Shown: piece after piece, positions 33,555-47,800 of the stretch
How positions within the stretch are numbered: the first letter of the stretch is position 1
Layout of the letters: each line of letters opens with the position of its first letter
Translations under genes and position numbers: made by a program
From: Rhyacichthys aspro
Taxonomy: Eukaryota; Chordata; Actinopteri; Gobiiformes; Rhyacichthyidae
DNA length: 64,000 nt
Assembly: GCA_036850595.1 (NCBI GenBank)
Contig: CM072155.1
Location: 6,265,475-6,329,474, forward strand
Direction: 5' to 3'
The notes under the pieces: generated by a model
Seen by the model: the letters and a program-made list of their open reading frames with translations, nothing else
Told to the model about the DNA's origin: nothing
Database searches by the model: none

Positions 33555-35094
33555 CTGTGACAAAAGAAACTACAAGTGTTTAAAAAAGACACAGCTTAAG
33601 TCCAGACAAAGAAAGACAGAAAGACATGGACTTACTTTGTTGTTGCTCATGGTGCAGCTGGTGGTTCATTTAAGCCCAAGTGAAGTGGCTCTGTGCCCAA
33701 TGGGCAAAGTCCCCCACTATTGACTAACTTGTCACACCAACATAGTGCCCCCATAAACAGTATATAGAAAATACATAATAATTGCAGGCTAATATTCACC
33801 ACTCTGACTGGTACGTGACATAAAGGCTGTTTAAGGCTTTGCTCACACTAATGCAATTCATTTTAATAGAATTTAAATCAACATGTGCAAGCATTTTAGA
33901 AACTTATAAATGTTGAAATATTATATATTCTGAAAGTGTTTGCAAAGGTCAAGTACTTAAGACAAGTACCTGGTTGCTGATTGGATGAACCACCTGTGAT
34001 TTTTGTACAATCAGAAATGTAATAATGCCATATTGTTTACATTAGTAAAGGTGAAACAATTGCTTTGCTGTCAGATCCAAAACATGCCCATTTTTGCCCC
34101 ACTGTTAGTCCAAATAGTGGGTCTGAAGAAATCACATCAAGTATTAACAGGTCAAGTTGGATTTAGATTAGGATTTTAGTTTGAGAACTCAAATCTTGTG
34201 AGAATACAGCTTTTGTGGAAGATAAGTCAAGGATACCTTGGTCAAATAGTTTTTTATTTCACATTATGTGTGTGTACATTTATTTAGCTCAGTCACTCCT
34301 GAAGCCCTTATTTTTAATTTTTAATCTGAATTAATCAGTGTTATCCATCATCCATCATCCATCATCCTCTTGTCTGACTGTCCAGTTCTAAACCAACAAC
34401 AGATTTTGAAAGAATTTCCTCAGAAACATCTGCAAAGAACAGTGCACTTGCTCCATGGACTGAAATTGTTGCACATTAAAAAAAGTCAATTAGGGCACAG
34501 TTTGCATTGTCTTTTTCAAATGCATGTACACCTCATTTCTCCTCCAGCAGACTTATACTCTGAAGAGCTAGCAGTTGTTCCCTTATGTAAGCAATACAGC
34601 AGCTATTCAAAGCATTCTCCCGATGCAGTTTCCATAAGTTTTCAAGGTTGCCAGATAAACCGACTGCCAAGAGCTTCTAGCCAAACCATTAGCAACAACC
34701 ACAAAAACACAAATTAAAGAAAAAGTTCAGTACAGCAAATACTGATGGTTAAGATGGATATATTTAAAAGTGGATACTAAAGATAAAATTGCATGCAAAA
34801 AATATCTCCATGATTTGACGTCAGATGACCGTTTAATAACCTGGCATTAGGAATAACGCAGGGAGTGATATATGTGTGTCATAACAAACTCTCTTCTAAG
34901 AAAAAAAATTAAAAAGATATTTATTTCTCATAGTTTTTTCTTGTGACGCTTGCCAAGACTGTTTGAGCACAAAGTCTTCAGCTGGGTATTAGCATCACCA
35001 GCTAGCCACTTTTGTATTCATTTATATTCATTTTCATCTTCACGTGTCCATTACAAATAGTGTGATGTCCCTTTTTGGTTGATTCTTTCATGTT

Positions 35095-38000
35095 TTAGGA
35101 CGGAGGACTTTGTGTCTGTGTGTGTGAATCAGTGTCCCAGTTCCTGCCACTGTTTCTCTTCCTGTTCCTCTCAGCCATAACCAAGGCAGCCACCACAGTG
35201 ACAATGACGGTGACGGTGATGACCAGGACGGTGGCGGTCTCGGCCACACACAGCCGACTGTCCACCCAGGCCAGAGAGGCCCCGGCCAGCGGCGGCGGCT
35301 CATGACACGTCACGTTACGGTAGTCGTCAATGTGGAGGTGCCGAACGTATAAGATCTTACTGAAGACGCGATGCAGCTCACAGTCACAGCTCCATGGGTT
35401 ACCTGGCAACCAAAAAGATAGTGGAGGATGATTTCAATAGTTATCTTTGTCAAAACTGGTTTTACAGACAATTTGAAATAGATTTAGAGGAATTTGAAGT
35501 TGCTTTCATGAACTGTAACTAGATGTCACCGTCCAGAAAACTAAAAAAAAGTATTCTGCCAGATGGGCTACAGAAGGTGTCGGGGGAGATGGAAGTCTGG
35601 GCATATTAACAAATCTTCTAAAAGTCTATGGTGACCATATTTTCAAACCAAAAAATTGTGACACTTTAAATTTTACTGAAATCCAACCACAGTGCATTAA
35701 CAATTGAAAAATAGAGTCTCCAGAAATCATTTCAACACCCATAATCATTAAAAACATGAATCGATTGCATTGATTAGTGTTAACATTTTTTACATTTATT
35801 CCAGCATATTCATTACCCTGTACTTTTCCCAGACAGATGTATTGTTCCTGGAGCTTGTTTGTCAATCAGGACTGTCTTTTTGGCTGATGACAGGTCAAAC
35901 TGTGAACACTGGAGAATGACAGCTTAGCAATAGCCTTGCGCTTAAGAACCTAAATGGACCAATCTACAGACCTGAAGAACACTGTTTATCTTTTTCAGTT
36001 GGTTAATATTGCCGTTGCCATGGTAACATTGTGATTGACACACAGACAGTCTTTGCACATTGCGCTGCTTTGGCTTTATGAGTGGGTAAAAAATCAGGAC
36101 TTTCAGGACAGTAAGAGGACAAAATCGTGGAATTTAAATGTTTTTGGAGATATCTGATGGGACATGGGACAAGGGGCTTAAAATCAGTACTGTCCTGGTA
36201 AAATCAGGACATGTGGTCACCCTATACAAGTCAGTATTGTCATTGTGGAAAAGGTGCGAACTTTAAAAGGCTATATCTGTAAATTTGTAAACACTGAACA
36301 CATTTCCTAAACTATATGCTTATGCTATATGCTAACTGTTTTCATCTTCCCAAAAAACATCTCAGTGTTGCCGAAATGTCCATTGTCCTAATATTATATT
36401 ATAAAAATATTTATTATATAGATACGTTTAATTACAAAACACTGCACATTTCTAATGTACATATTTGTGGTATTTTTTACATAAAGGCAGACTTTGAATG
36501 AGCAGTTTTTACCAAAGTTTACCAAATAATCTAAGCCCCCACAGGTTTAACATTTATTGCTTTATATTATACAAAAAATATTGGGTTAATTTTAACTATC
36601 TGAGATCAAACCCATTAAGAAACTGTACATCATACAAAGGTTTTAAGAAAAAACACAGAGATAGTTGTAAACCTGAGAGCTGGATGTGGGTGGCTGTTGT
36701 GTGAAGGCTGATGAAGGTTTTAAACTTGAGGAGATGCAGATTGTTTCCTTCCAGAGCTAGAACGGCCAGGCTGTAGAGAGGAGCCAGAGCGTCGCTGTCG
36801 ATCTGCGAGATGTTGTTGTAACTCAGCTGCAGCACCTTCCACAAAGTCAAAGGTACATGAGTTATGATTAAACAGGAACTGTACCCATAGTTCAGCAGCT
36901 TGTACCTCCAGGCCGGGAAGCATGTCCAAACTGCCCTGCTGCACCACGGTCAGTCTGTTGTTCTGCAGGTAAAGCTGTCGCAGTCTGGAGAGGCCCCTGA
37001 ACACACCGGGGCCCACAGTCTCCAACTGGTTAAAGCTTAAGTCCAGCTTCTCCAAGTTGTCCAGATGCTCAAAGCTGCACAGCACAGTGACAGAATGGAA
37101 GGCTTTAGATTAACCCAGAAATCAGAAGAGTAATTCACATTAAAAGTATAGTCTCCATCTTAAACTCTGAGGGGTTGGTTTATACTAAAAATAAAGCCAT
37201 GTTTCCACCAAGTGGTACTAGAGTTCAACACTTTCTGGACTTGTTTAGTACAAATTTTATAATATTTTCTTTTGGGCGTATGGTTTTTAAAAAAAAAATT
37301 TTTATCATCAACATTGCCATTTTACCTTTTCATTCTCATTTTCACTCAAGTAAGGATTGTTTACTTTCCAGTCAAGTGGTATTTTGGGAGGATCCTCAAA
37401 AAGCATGCTGCACCACCTTCTCTGATGGAAACATGCTGATCCTGGTCTAAATCTAAACTAAATCTGCCAGTCTGTTACATTTACTGTGGATTTGTGCTGC
37501 AGCTACCTGTTTGCAGGGATATATTGTAAGTTGTTGTGCTCCAGTCGCAGTTTTTTCAGAGCGGACATACTGGTGGAGAAGTCGACTGGGACAGTTGTTA
37601 GTAGGTTCCAACTGAGGTCCAGCTTTTCCAGGAAGGACAGAGAGAAAAAAGCCTGCGGGGATAGAACAACCTGCTCATTACTGTGAGCCAGATGGACACC
37701 AGACTTTACAACATTTCCACGCATCTTTTTTTAAATGAGTTATCTTTAATCTCTTTAATCCTTTCACTTTTTCCTGACTGCAAACCTTCTGCAGAACATT
37801 TTTGTTTATTAATGTAAAAAGTAAAAAGTACACAGGCATACTGCTACTTCTTTTACTTCTTAACCCCAGCTAACCCCTGTTATTATTCAATCTTATTACG
37901 CCCCCATATGTCACTTGGTTTTAAACTTGTTTCATTTAAAACTTTAGAATTTTTCAGCAATTAAATTTAACATTGCAATGCAAATCAGCCTACAAAAACC

Positions 38001-38343
38001 TAAAGAGACCTGCCCAAGACCACTAAAACGTTCAGTGTGGTACCTGAGGCCGGAGTTCTTCTATCTGGCTAATGCTGATGTCCAACACCCGTAGGGACCA
38101 CAGTCCGGTGAAGGCGTGGGTCCCAATCACCGTGATGTTGTTCCCTCCAAGCTTCAGTTGCCATGTGCCGTGAGGAAGGCCTCTGGGGACACGCATGAAG
38201 CCCTGGTCCTGACAGTCCACCAGGTTAGCGTGCTCGTAACACTCACACTTAGATGGACACAGCCGTAAACTCCCGACACATGGGGAAAGGAAAAGATGGG
38301 TGTTAAGGGAGAGGAGGAAGAAGAAGAGGAAAGGAGGAGGCAT
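35095..38343 (-). CDS. Leucine-rich-repeat single-pass membrane protein (copy 2)
   Basis: Exons 38343-38044, 37652-37507, 37074-36906, 36835-36673, 35402-35095. Same 361-residue product as copy 1: signal peptide, LRRNT, LRR array, LRRCT, transmembrane helix and short basic cytoplasmic tail. All splice sites are intact. Introns show small indels relative to copy 1, while exons appear unchanged. Likely the allelic duplicate of the gene at 13,466. Confidence 0.87.
35627..36224. mobile_element. hAT-type MITE, copy 2
   Basis: Counterpart of 13,998-14,594 at the same site in intron 4 of the LRR gene, with a few substitutions. Its presence in both copies means the insertion predates their divergence. 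Confidence 0.7.
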
Positions 38344-41300
38344 ACTTCATCCAAGAAAGTTAGTGAATGAAGCTCAGGTAGAGTGGAAGTTTGGTGTTTT
38401 CTCAGCTTTCATCTGCAAAATAGGGAATTTTATTATTTTAGATAAAATAACTCTTAAATAATAATCAGTTTTACAGGATTTAAAGCAGATTTCACTTTTG
38501 TTGAAGTGTCTGCTGTTATGTTATTTAATAGCTTGTTATGATGTTTATGTGCTGTGGCTAAATGAGAAACTGTTATATTACTGACTTATGCTGTTTGTAA
38601 AAAAGGGCCCTAAAAAAAGTATAACTAAAAAAAGAAAAATGATAAATGGACAGAAAAAAATGGTTGTACACAAACCAAAGACATGGCTAACTTTGGTAAG
38701 CAAGACATGTCTCGGAGATTATTGCTTTCCTACTAGACATAAAAGCTACTGAGAACATTAGCAGGGCAGCAGTTTCTGGGGCTATCACTGTCAAAATAAA
38801 AAAATAATAAAACATTTTAAGAGTTCCATGTATGTGTGTAAAAATAGATATTTTGTCAATGCACAAGCAGCTAAAATACAGATGCATTTTTGCCATGTCA
38901 GAGTGTGTAGATTTGTCATAAACCATTAAAATGACTGTAATGCTACATATTAAAATTAGATAAAATGTTAACTGTTTCTTTACATGTAAAAGCACTGAAA
39001 CTGCTTTTTACGGTTTATACATTGTGATCATTTTGCATTATTTTCCATAGACGCTACATATCACTTTTGCAATCCAGTCCCCGCAAAAATAATAATAAAA
39101 AAAAAATCCCGTCTATAAATGACATACACTAATCTACTTCAGTCTGATTTGTATTTCTTTTGTGTTTGTTAAATGAAACAGCGGTTGTCATCCGATTTAT
39201 CTTTCTATTTTTGACCAAATGTAATTACATAATCGGTCATTAAAAGCAGAACAACCGACAGGATTACATTCGGTGAGTCTGTCTGATAGCACACAATCTA
39301 TCACATCAGAACAACGACTCCATATACATTCATATTTAAAGAAAATATAATATCTCTTGTCCAATTCTGACCAGAATACCTGTGTAAAGCAGGCTTGGGT
39401 TAAATAATTAAAAATTAATCTGCCCATTTCAAACATTAGTAAATTTAGTTTGATGAAGCACAGCTACATAATGTTATCCTTAGCCATGCTGCAGCAGCTA
39501 AATGCTAACGCTACGGAGACTTTTGTCAGAAGCTAACGATGGATGAGAGTTTATACAGTTGATAACTTTAAAAAAGTCACTTTAAAGTTTGAAAAGAAGA
39601 GGACGAAAAGATAATTTTTTAGCATAATTTAATTCCATGAATTTATTTGGTTTCGGAGAGATTAAGGTAGGTAAAGCAGAACATCTGTGTTAGCTCGTTG
39701 TGTACCCATTAGCTGTTAGCAATGACTAGCAGCACTTATTTTTGATTCCCTTTGTGCCATTATAGCATTCAGTATTGCTATTTGTTAAATTTACAGGATA
39801 CATTTATATGGAAAATATGAATGAAATAAATAAAAATAAAAATGGCTTTAAAAAGATGCTAATTTATGGACTTCCTAAGCACCATTTTTCATTTATTACG
39901 ATATAAATTATATTAGATTTGTTTATTAACTGCACAATCAGAATTCCTTTATTTATGTTACAGACATCACCAAACGAAAGATAAAAGATAACAGAAATGT
40001 AATAAATACGTATAAATATCAAAATACGGTACCCAAAATCTAAAAACACCTCAGTAAAAATAAACAAGAATTAAAAAAATATAATAAATAAAAAAAAACA
40101 AAAAACAATCTCTTTTAAAAATATAACAAAGAAATGTCACTCTCAAAAAATATTAACATATCAATACAAATGTACATGGTTAGGGTGCATAAACAGTGTA
40201 TAATGTCTGTGTGTTAGTGAGAGAAAAAGGTTAAATAATTGGTTATTAATTGGAATTGAGGTGGTAAAAGTGCAAATACACCACCACATTTTACTATTGT
40301 ATGTTGGATGTATACCACAAGCCCCGCCCCTTGTCTATAAATAAATGACTCACCTGTTCTGCTAAACAAGAAGCCAGCAGTTTCCTTCCTGCACAAGAAA
40401 CCTCTGCATCTGTGTGACTTATTCATGCCTCTTGAATGAGTGAAGGGCAGAGAGACAAAGCCTGACTTATGATGATGATGATGGAGCCTCAGAGTGCAGT
40501 CGCCGATGTCAATAATCCTCTAATCCGCTCCACTCACCAAATGTTCCTGCTCATGCACTAAACTCTTGACAGCTTGTCTCCCGATTTCATTATCTCTCTG
40601 TGTCCTTCTGCTAACCTAGAGTCTTGGAATTCCTCAGTCACTATTCCTTCTTTTTACATTGTGCAGAGGTTGGTAGTGTCTTCAGGTGGATTTGTGACTA
40701 GTATGAGAGCATATAGGTGCAGTAAGAGTCATGTCTGTTGTAAAATCAAGTTCTGAGGTAAGTGTGAAGCAATAACAAATAAATTTGACATACATATTTG
40801 TTATGTATGGGGAGGACTGAACTTTATAATGGCATTCATGAAAAATATGAGGAAAATAAAAGAGCAAACCAAAGCTACACACCCCGACTTAAAATCACAC
40901 CTTCAGCACATTTACTGTGCGTTGTTACTGTGCTATCAGTGAATTGCTTATTATTTTATTACAATAAACACTATAAAGAGGACAAGTGGGACGTTAAAAT
41001 TTCACTCAAAATGACCACTCTTGTTTTATGTAACATGTGTGTCACCAAAAAATATTAAAGCTATATCAAAGTTTATCCAGGATGAAACATTTGATGTAGA
41101 AATGACATGAGATTGTCAGTGTAACCAAAACCAAAACATAAAAATTACATTACATTTCATTATTTATCTTTCTGTATCATCTATTGGATGGTTCTTCCTC
41201 GTATTTATTTATTCATTTGTTTTTATTTTTTGGTCAGCATGTTTTTATCTACCTTACACTTATTTTATACGAGATAAATTGGTAAAAAAAACAAAAAAAA

Positions 41301-41637
41301 AACAACTTTCTTGTACACGGTCTTTGGACGGTAACTACACAGCACCCTCTGGTGGTCATGCGTGTTAGATATGGACAATCGTGGAATATCCTTCTTTAAA
41401 CAAAGACGGAAAAATTATGCAAGCTTTCATTTTACTTCACTATAATACACTGATGTCTTGTTTTTATTTCTTTATTTTACTACAAAGACGAGAAGCATAA
41501 TAGTGCTAAAAAAGTGGAATATGTCTAACCGTTATGACGTATGACTGTACGTAGCAGTCCCGGAAGTAGTTCTTCCGGGACTACATCCGTGTGGTATTTG
41601 TTTACATTGCATTGCGATTCTTCAGTTGCTTTAAATC
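38344..41637. other. Intergenic between LRR gene and pex12 (copy 2)
   Basis: Counterpart of 16,732-19,980. It differs by several small insertions, for example about 30 bases near 38,901-38,950 and 18 bases near 39,302-39,320. It contains the ETS palindrome at 41,556-41,582. No gene was recognised. Confidence 0.4.
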
Positions 41638-42231
41638 ATGTCAGACTCATTTTGCCAAATTCCCTCTGTATTTGACTGTCCTGGTGCTGAAGACGAGACG
41701 TACCAAAATCGTTTTGCGTCGAGTTAGCTTACTCCACTGCTAACGCATTAGCCACAGGTGAGTGCTAACTGTCACACTGTGTACCTTCACGTGTGCGTAG
41801 AAAACAAAAGAGTTCTACAAACTTTTAGAAAAGGTCTATTTTACCTGAAACAGTCAGTTACAGAGGGATGCAACGTATAGTTAAAGTATATCGAATATAA
41901 AATAGAAATAAAGCTGCAGGAAAGTAAAACAAGCTTTAAATACAAATGTGGTCTACTCAAGCATCTTCTAATTTATATGATGTGTGCATCAGAGCCAGCT
42001 TACATGAGTTTATCCAGTTAAAGTTCTTCTATGTAATATTCACTTAATACAATATCTTCCAGGCATTAAACAAAAATCTAAAAGTACAATTGTAAGTGAG
42101 CAATCTAAAATGAGTTAACCTGAACTCCCTGATGAACTGTGTCTCATAAACTAAGCTAACCTGCATTCACCCTATTTATGTGCTAGTTTTTCCACACAAT
42201 TCACTGTGACTGCTGAGTAAAGAGGGTCATC

Positions 42232-43871
42232 ATGGCAGAGGCAGGGGCCCACCTGACCAGCACTGTGGCCCATGAGCAGCCGTCCATCTTTGAGGTCCTG
42301 GCTCAGGAGTCTCTGATCGAGGCAGTGAGGCCCGCTCTGAGGCACGCAGTCAAGGTAAGCATCAGCCTAATTTGGTTGGATTACAGATATTCTTTAGGAT
42401 TACCTTGAATAGTATGTTATTTGGACATCATTATAATTATTAACACTAGAAATTAGTTTGTCAGATTTGTTGTGTGTGGAGCGGTATCACCAAAGCATAG
42501 CTCAGTTTTTCACTTCTCTGTCCACCATTGTTGTCTCCAGGTCCTGGCTGAGTCCAACCCGTCTCGCTATGGCTTCCTGTGGAGGCGCTTTGATGAGCTC
42601 TACCTGCTGCTGGATGTGCTCCTCCAGAACCACTTTCTGTCCCACTGCAGCGCATCCTTCTCTGAAAACTTCTACGGTCTGAAGAGGGTCTCGGGGGGTC
42701 GCGGTGGTCAGTTGGGTCTGAACAGGAAGTCCCACTGGCGCTCTCTCCTCCTGCTGTGCCTGGTGCCGTATCTGCGGGCCAAACTGGAGGCCACACTGGC
42801 GCAGCAGCGGGACGAGGAGGACTTCTCCATCCGGTTGGGACAGAGTAAGATCCAGCGGATGTACCGGGCGGCTGTGGCTGCATATCCCTACATCAGCTCA
42901 GCCTGGCAGGCTCTGGTCTTCTGCCAGCAGCTGCTCTTTGTGTTCGGTGTAGCCAAGACTCACAGCCCGCTGCTGTGGCTCGCCAGGGTCAGACTGGCCC
43001 GACTCAACGCTCAAGACATTAGAGACATGGAGCTGAGGGGGAAGACCAGCAGCCGGCCTGCAGGAGGGAGGTAATGTGGAATGGCTTTTAATACATTACT
43101 TCACACATCTACAGGGACATATGGTTTATTGTCCTGCCAGATTCACTTTTACTGACGGTGAAACTGGTTTTGTGGTAATAAATTTAATCAACTAGTTAAA
43201 CAGAATTGCTTTCATAAAGAAAATATAAGACCCCAAAACACATCTGTTGGCTTGATACAGTAGTAGCAAGTAGGAGTTAAGTGACAAAAAAGTTATTGTT
43301 TTTTACATTTTTGAAAATCATAACTTTATATTTATTATTAATCAAAATATGAACCACAGAGATACAGGAACTTATGAGGGATTTCAAGTATGGTTGGAAT
43401 ATTGAGCCTGTGAATGTTTTAAGAGAGTGTCAGATGGTAAAGCCTGACTCGTGTGTCCACAGCCTGGTCCACAGAGCGTGGCACCTGATGTCCCAGGCCA
43501 CGAGGGGCCTCGCTGTGTCCCTGTCCACATCACTGTCCCTGGGCGTCTTCTTCCTGCAGTTCCTGGAGTGGTGGTACTCTTCAGACAACCAGGACACAGT
43601 GAAGACCCTCACCTCTCTGCCCACACCTCCACCCCCCCTCCACCTGCAGCAGGACTCAGCCAATCACAGCGCAGACTCCACAGAGTTTGACCTAAAGACA
43701 TGTCCTCTGTGTCGCAGGCTGCGTACGAACTCCACTGTGCTGTCCACCTCAGGCTTTGTGTTCTGTTACCGCTGCGTGTACACGTATGTGAAGGCCAACC
43801 ACCGCTGCCCTGTGACGGGTTACCCCAGTGAACTGCAGCACCTCATCAAGATCTACTCTCCAGAGAGCTAA
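42232..43871 (+). CDS. pex12: Peroxin-12, intact copy
   Basis: Exons 42232-42354, 42541-43070, 43463-43871; 353 residues, close to the usual ~359 of vertebrate PEX12. ATG context ATCATGG is favourable. The N-terminal and middle parts contain the conserved QPSIFEVLAQ, NPSRYGFLWRRFDELY and ASFSENFYGLKR blocks and membrane segments including LGVFFLQFLEWWY. The C-terminal RING-like domain is complete: CPLCRRLRTNSTVL, GFVFCYRCVY, CPVTGYPSELQHLIK. PEX12 has an incomplete RING and works with PEX2 and PEX10 in the peroxisomal membrane to mono-ubiquitinate PEX5 for recycling. The gene is convergent with hdac5. A non-coding first exon ending at about 41,757 and the ETS palindrome at 41,556 mark the promoter. 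Confidence 0.95.
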
Positions 43872-44867
43872 TGGGACTAGTGTCAAGTAGAAAACAGTGC
43901 AGACTTTAGAAACTCTTGTACACCGTACAAGGCTTTTTTTTAAATTTCAGAAATATTTTGTATTTTTGCAGCAAAATTATGTTTTAATAATATGTATTAT
44001 TGACAAATTTACTAGTATAAATAAAAATATGTCATATTTCACATATAGTTGTGGCATTTCTTTGAATAGATTTTTTTTGTTAATTGCTATGACATGTAAC
44101 AAATCAGTTATAGAATCTTCCCATCCACATATTTTGTGTGCAATTTACTTCAGTCTATACAATATTTTAGTACAGACAGAATTAAGGCGTGTTTCTAAGT
44201 CACTCAAGCCACCAAAGACCAGTCCATACAGTTCATAAACATAAACTTGATTTGTGATAAATGCATGTTGGTCTATACCTCACATTAACCCTGCTCTAGA
44301 CCAAGCTAAACTTACTTCAAAAGTTTCAATAGTGATGTGCTTGAGTAGTGTTGCCTGCTCCATGGAACAGAAGCTCATCGGGTTAGTTCGATCCATGAAA
44401 TAAATCACCAGAGTCCAAGTCTAAGTAATCATCAAAAGTACAAAGTACAAGCTCTCGCCACCTGTGACCTAGAAAGGATAAGTGTTGCAAAATGATTTAA
44501 TCAATAATTTAAGAGAATTTAATTACATATATTACAATTTAGTTTTGACACATGAAAAAATAAAATAAAATTGAACAACTAAACTAAGCCTCAAAATGTC
44601 CCTCTGAACTTTTTTAGTTGTTTTAAAATGTCCTGTGAGTAAGTGCTTTTGCAAATTTTTCCAGAATACCTGGATCTTACCTGGAACAGGCAGTTATTTA
44701 CAATTTACCGCATGTTATAAGAGTTTAATTTATTGTTATAACAGTTCAAAATGAAGAAAAACACGAATGTTAACTGTGTTGAAACTGTCCAAGATATGTT
44801 GTTTTTTAATGAATCAATTATGAAAGACAGAAGAAATTGTAACAGCTTATCAGTGAATTGCTTTATT

Positions 44868-47800
44868 GAGTTTTCAGACAAATTTAACAACAGGCCCACT
44901 TAAAAAAACAAAACAAAAAAAACAAACAAAGAAACGGATATTCAGGATCAACGTCACAACAATACAGCGAGAGTAATAAAAAGGGTTTCTTAAAATGTCC
45001 ACGAACCCCTGAAATGAATTTGAGTGAAGAATCACCTTCCCTTTAAGCTCCTGACTGTAGCTGAATCAACACAATCCAACAACAGAAAGCCGAGACAAGA
45101 AAACGGGCTGAAACTTCCAAAAGGGACAAGTATCGTTGTCAATAATAGTCACAGTAATAGATTGCTCCAATAGCGTGTATTGCACATGTGTACACATATA
45201 TGCACTTATATACATGTGAGTCAGCGAGAACTAGACACATGTCGTATTGTTGCAACAGGAAAGCATCGGGATAAAAACGACAGCACGGACAGAGCATAGT
45301 CAGGAATGTGCTTGTGATCATCTCCAAAAACAAAAACACCGCTCGAGTTTTCAGTCACAAACCAGACGACAGAGAACTCCTCAGAAGGAGGTAAAAGAAG
45401 GGGGCGAAGGTGACAGTCACACCGATACCAGACCTCCTCCTGAGTCCCGTCCGAAAAAAATACCCCGTGAGACTCCTGGAAACCCCCCGCCTCAGAGCTG
45501 GACACCATATTTACACCACAGTATCAAACATATCAAGAAATATACAGTATTCGCTCGTGTAGCAAAAGAGTCCAAATGTGTGAAAAGTGTGCGTTTCGCT
45601 GAAGTGTGTGGCTCGTAGAAGACGTCTCTGAACTGGGGAGCACACAAAACACCATCGCTCTGACAAGTACGTTCAACTACACTAGTCTGCAGTGTATGTT
45701 TATGAGAAGGAATCCATCCATAAAAATATGATTTTCCAATTAAAGTATAAGTAATTGTTTTTATATATTTATCACTTTCTCAAAATCTCAAATTAGTAAA
45801 GTTTCCACTCAGTTTTTCTACATAATAACTTAGTGATTCTGTCTGTCAGTGTCTCTGAGTGACAGTCATGTAAAAGTAAAAAATAAATAAGTAAAATTTA
45901 AAGTCAAAATCTTGACTCAAGACTTCTCTGACTTCTTAAGGAAATAAAAAAAATAAATAAATAAAAATGAATTGAACTGGATTTTTAACCAAAAAGCGCA
46001 TGTGTTTTGATTCACAAAGTCATTATTTAAAAACAAAAGCAGAATTTTGAGTTAACATTCTTTTTAGTAATGCTTTTGAATAACTCACACTATTAGTTGA
46101 GTATTTGTAACAACTTAATCAATTCTTCATTCATCATTTACGAAGCATTAATCCAACATTAATAATTACAGTTACATTAAAACATTGTTATTAATGTTTT
46201 AGTCTTAACAATAAACCCATGTATAATTATACATATATTTTAATGTCTCTAAATAGTTAATTAATTGTTAATTACACATCTATTAATACTTAGCTGTTTT
46301 ATTGTGTGAGTTATTAAGTGTTACCTTATTTATTTTAAAATTTTGAGATACTTCTTTAACATAACTATTATTTTAAGAAAGATCATTTCAAACTTCTAGG
46401 TCAAGTCTTTGGTTGCTCTTATTTTGAAGTCAGTGGTTGTCATTTTGACAGTGATCCTCAATATTTGAACATATTTTTATTGTATTTTTAGCGCAAACAA
46501 ATATCTGATTTTAGTACTTGTGGGGACTTTATTAAGGCACTACCACTTTACAATTATGTAGTAAACCATTTGTAAGTCAATAATAAGGTCTTATAACACA
46601 TTAAAAAAGGGAAATGGTGATGATCACTTGCCAAATGTTGAACCCACAGAAATCCGAGTAACTTTTAAGAAATTAGGCTCAACAACATACATACTGTTTA
46701 CCACTTAATTACCCATTTAAAACCATTTACAAAATCTGTTATAATCAGCCTCTCAAAGTGGTAACATTAAGGCTTTTAACTGTCAATTCATACCATCAAC
46801 TGAGTCTGCAAACCTCACCAAATTTTCCTCTAAAATCAGTCCACTCCCCAGTTCAAAGCTTCTACTGACCACAAATGGGACAAAATGGCCTTAGGTTTTA
46901 CATTAGTACAAAAAGACTACACTGAACTTTCTGGAAACGCCGGCTTCAAGAATTCACTGCTTATTTTTTCCATCTATTCCACCTGAAAGACAGCACATAC
47001 ACACAGTTCCATCTGCCTTTCTCAGTTTTGAGGTCACGGGTACCGTTGCTGTGTTGCTCTGAACAGACGAGGCCCAGAGGGAGCGGCGTTAGCGTCGGCA
47101 CAAAATGAGTTTGTGAGGTTGCATCCGGCAAAATGAGCTTACTGACGTCAAAGTGTTTGGGATGACAAATGTAGGTAATAGAGTGTAGTCCTGCGGAGTA
47201 GCGGGTAACCGGATGTTAAGAGGCGAAAGCAATTTGTGAAACTCAACGGAAAGAAAGAGAATTGAGTTTCTATAATGAAGTCTATTCGTGTTTGCAGCCT
47301 TGAATGAACCAATTTGCGGCTTTTCTTAGCTCGTATGTCACCGCGTCCTCAAAATAAGCAGCCGTTGTTTGTCAGTGTGACTTCTCAGAACAGTCTTTGT
47401 CAGCCTTAAAGCTCTCGAAGATATGCACCAAATTAAATTCAAACTGTTTTATTCAAATCATTTTCTCATAAAAAGTCTCTCCCGTGGACGGATTTTGGTG
47501 AGTTTTTTCTAGAGCCCTGTCCAGGAATGTCAATATTTGTTACAGCAAGATTGATGATGAAATATTAGCTTGCCTCACATTGTGAAAACATGAGAGGTCA
47601 GTATGGCTGCAGTTCCCGCCAGAGCATCAGGTTAACTACCTGAAAACGTGTGTGTGCTGTCAGCGAATGGGTAGAGAACATTAGCATAGTGGCTCAAAGT
47701 TTAGCTGCTATGTTTACATGAGTATTTAGGCCTCACCGGCTAAATGCTACATGCTAAAAGTCACTTGATGTTTAGGACTAGGCCCAATAACCCCACACCA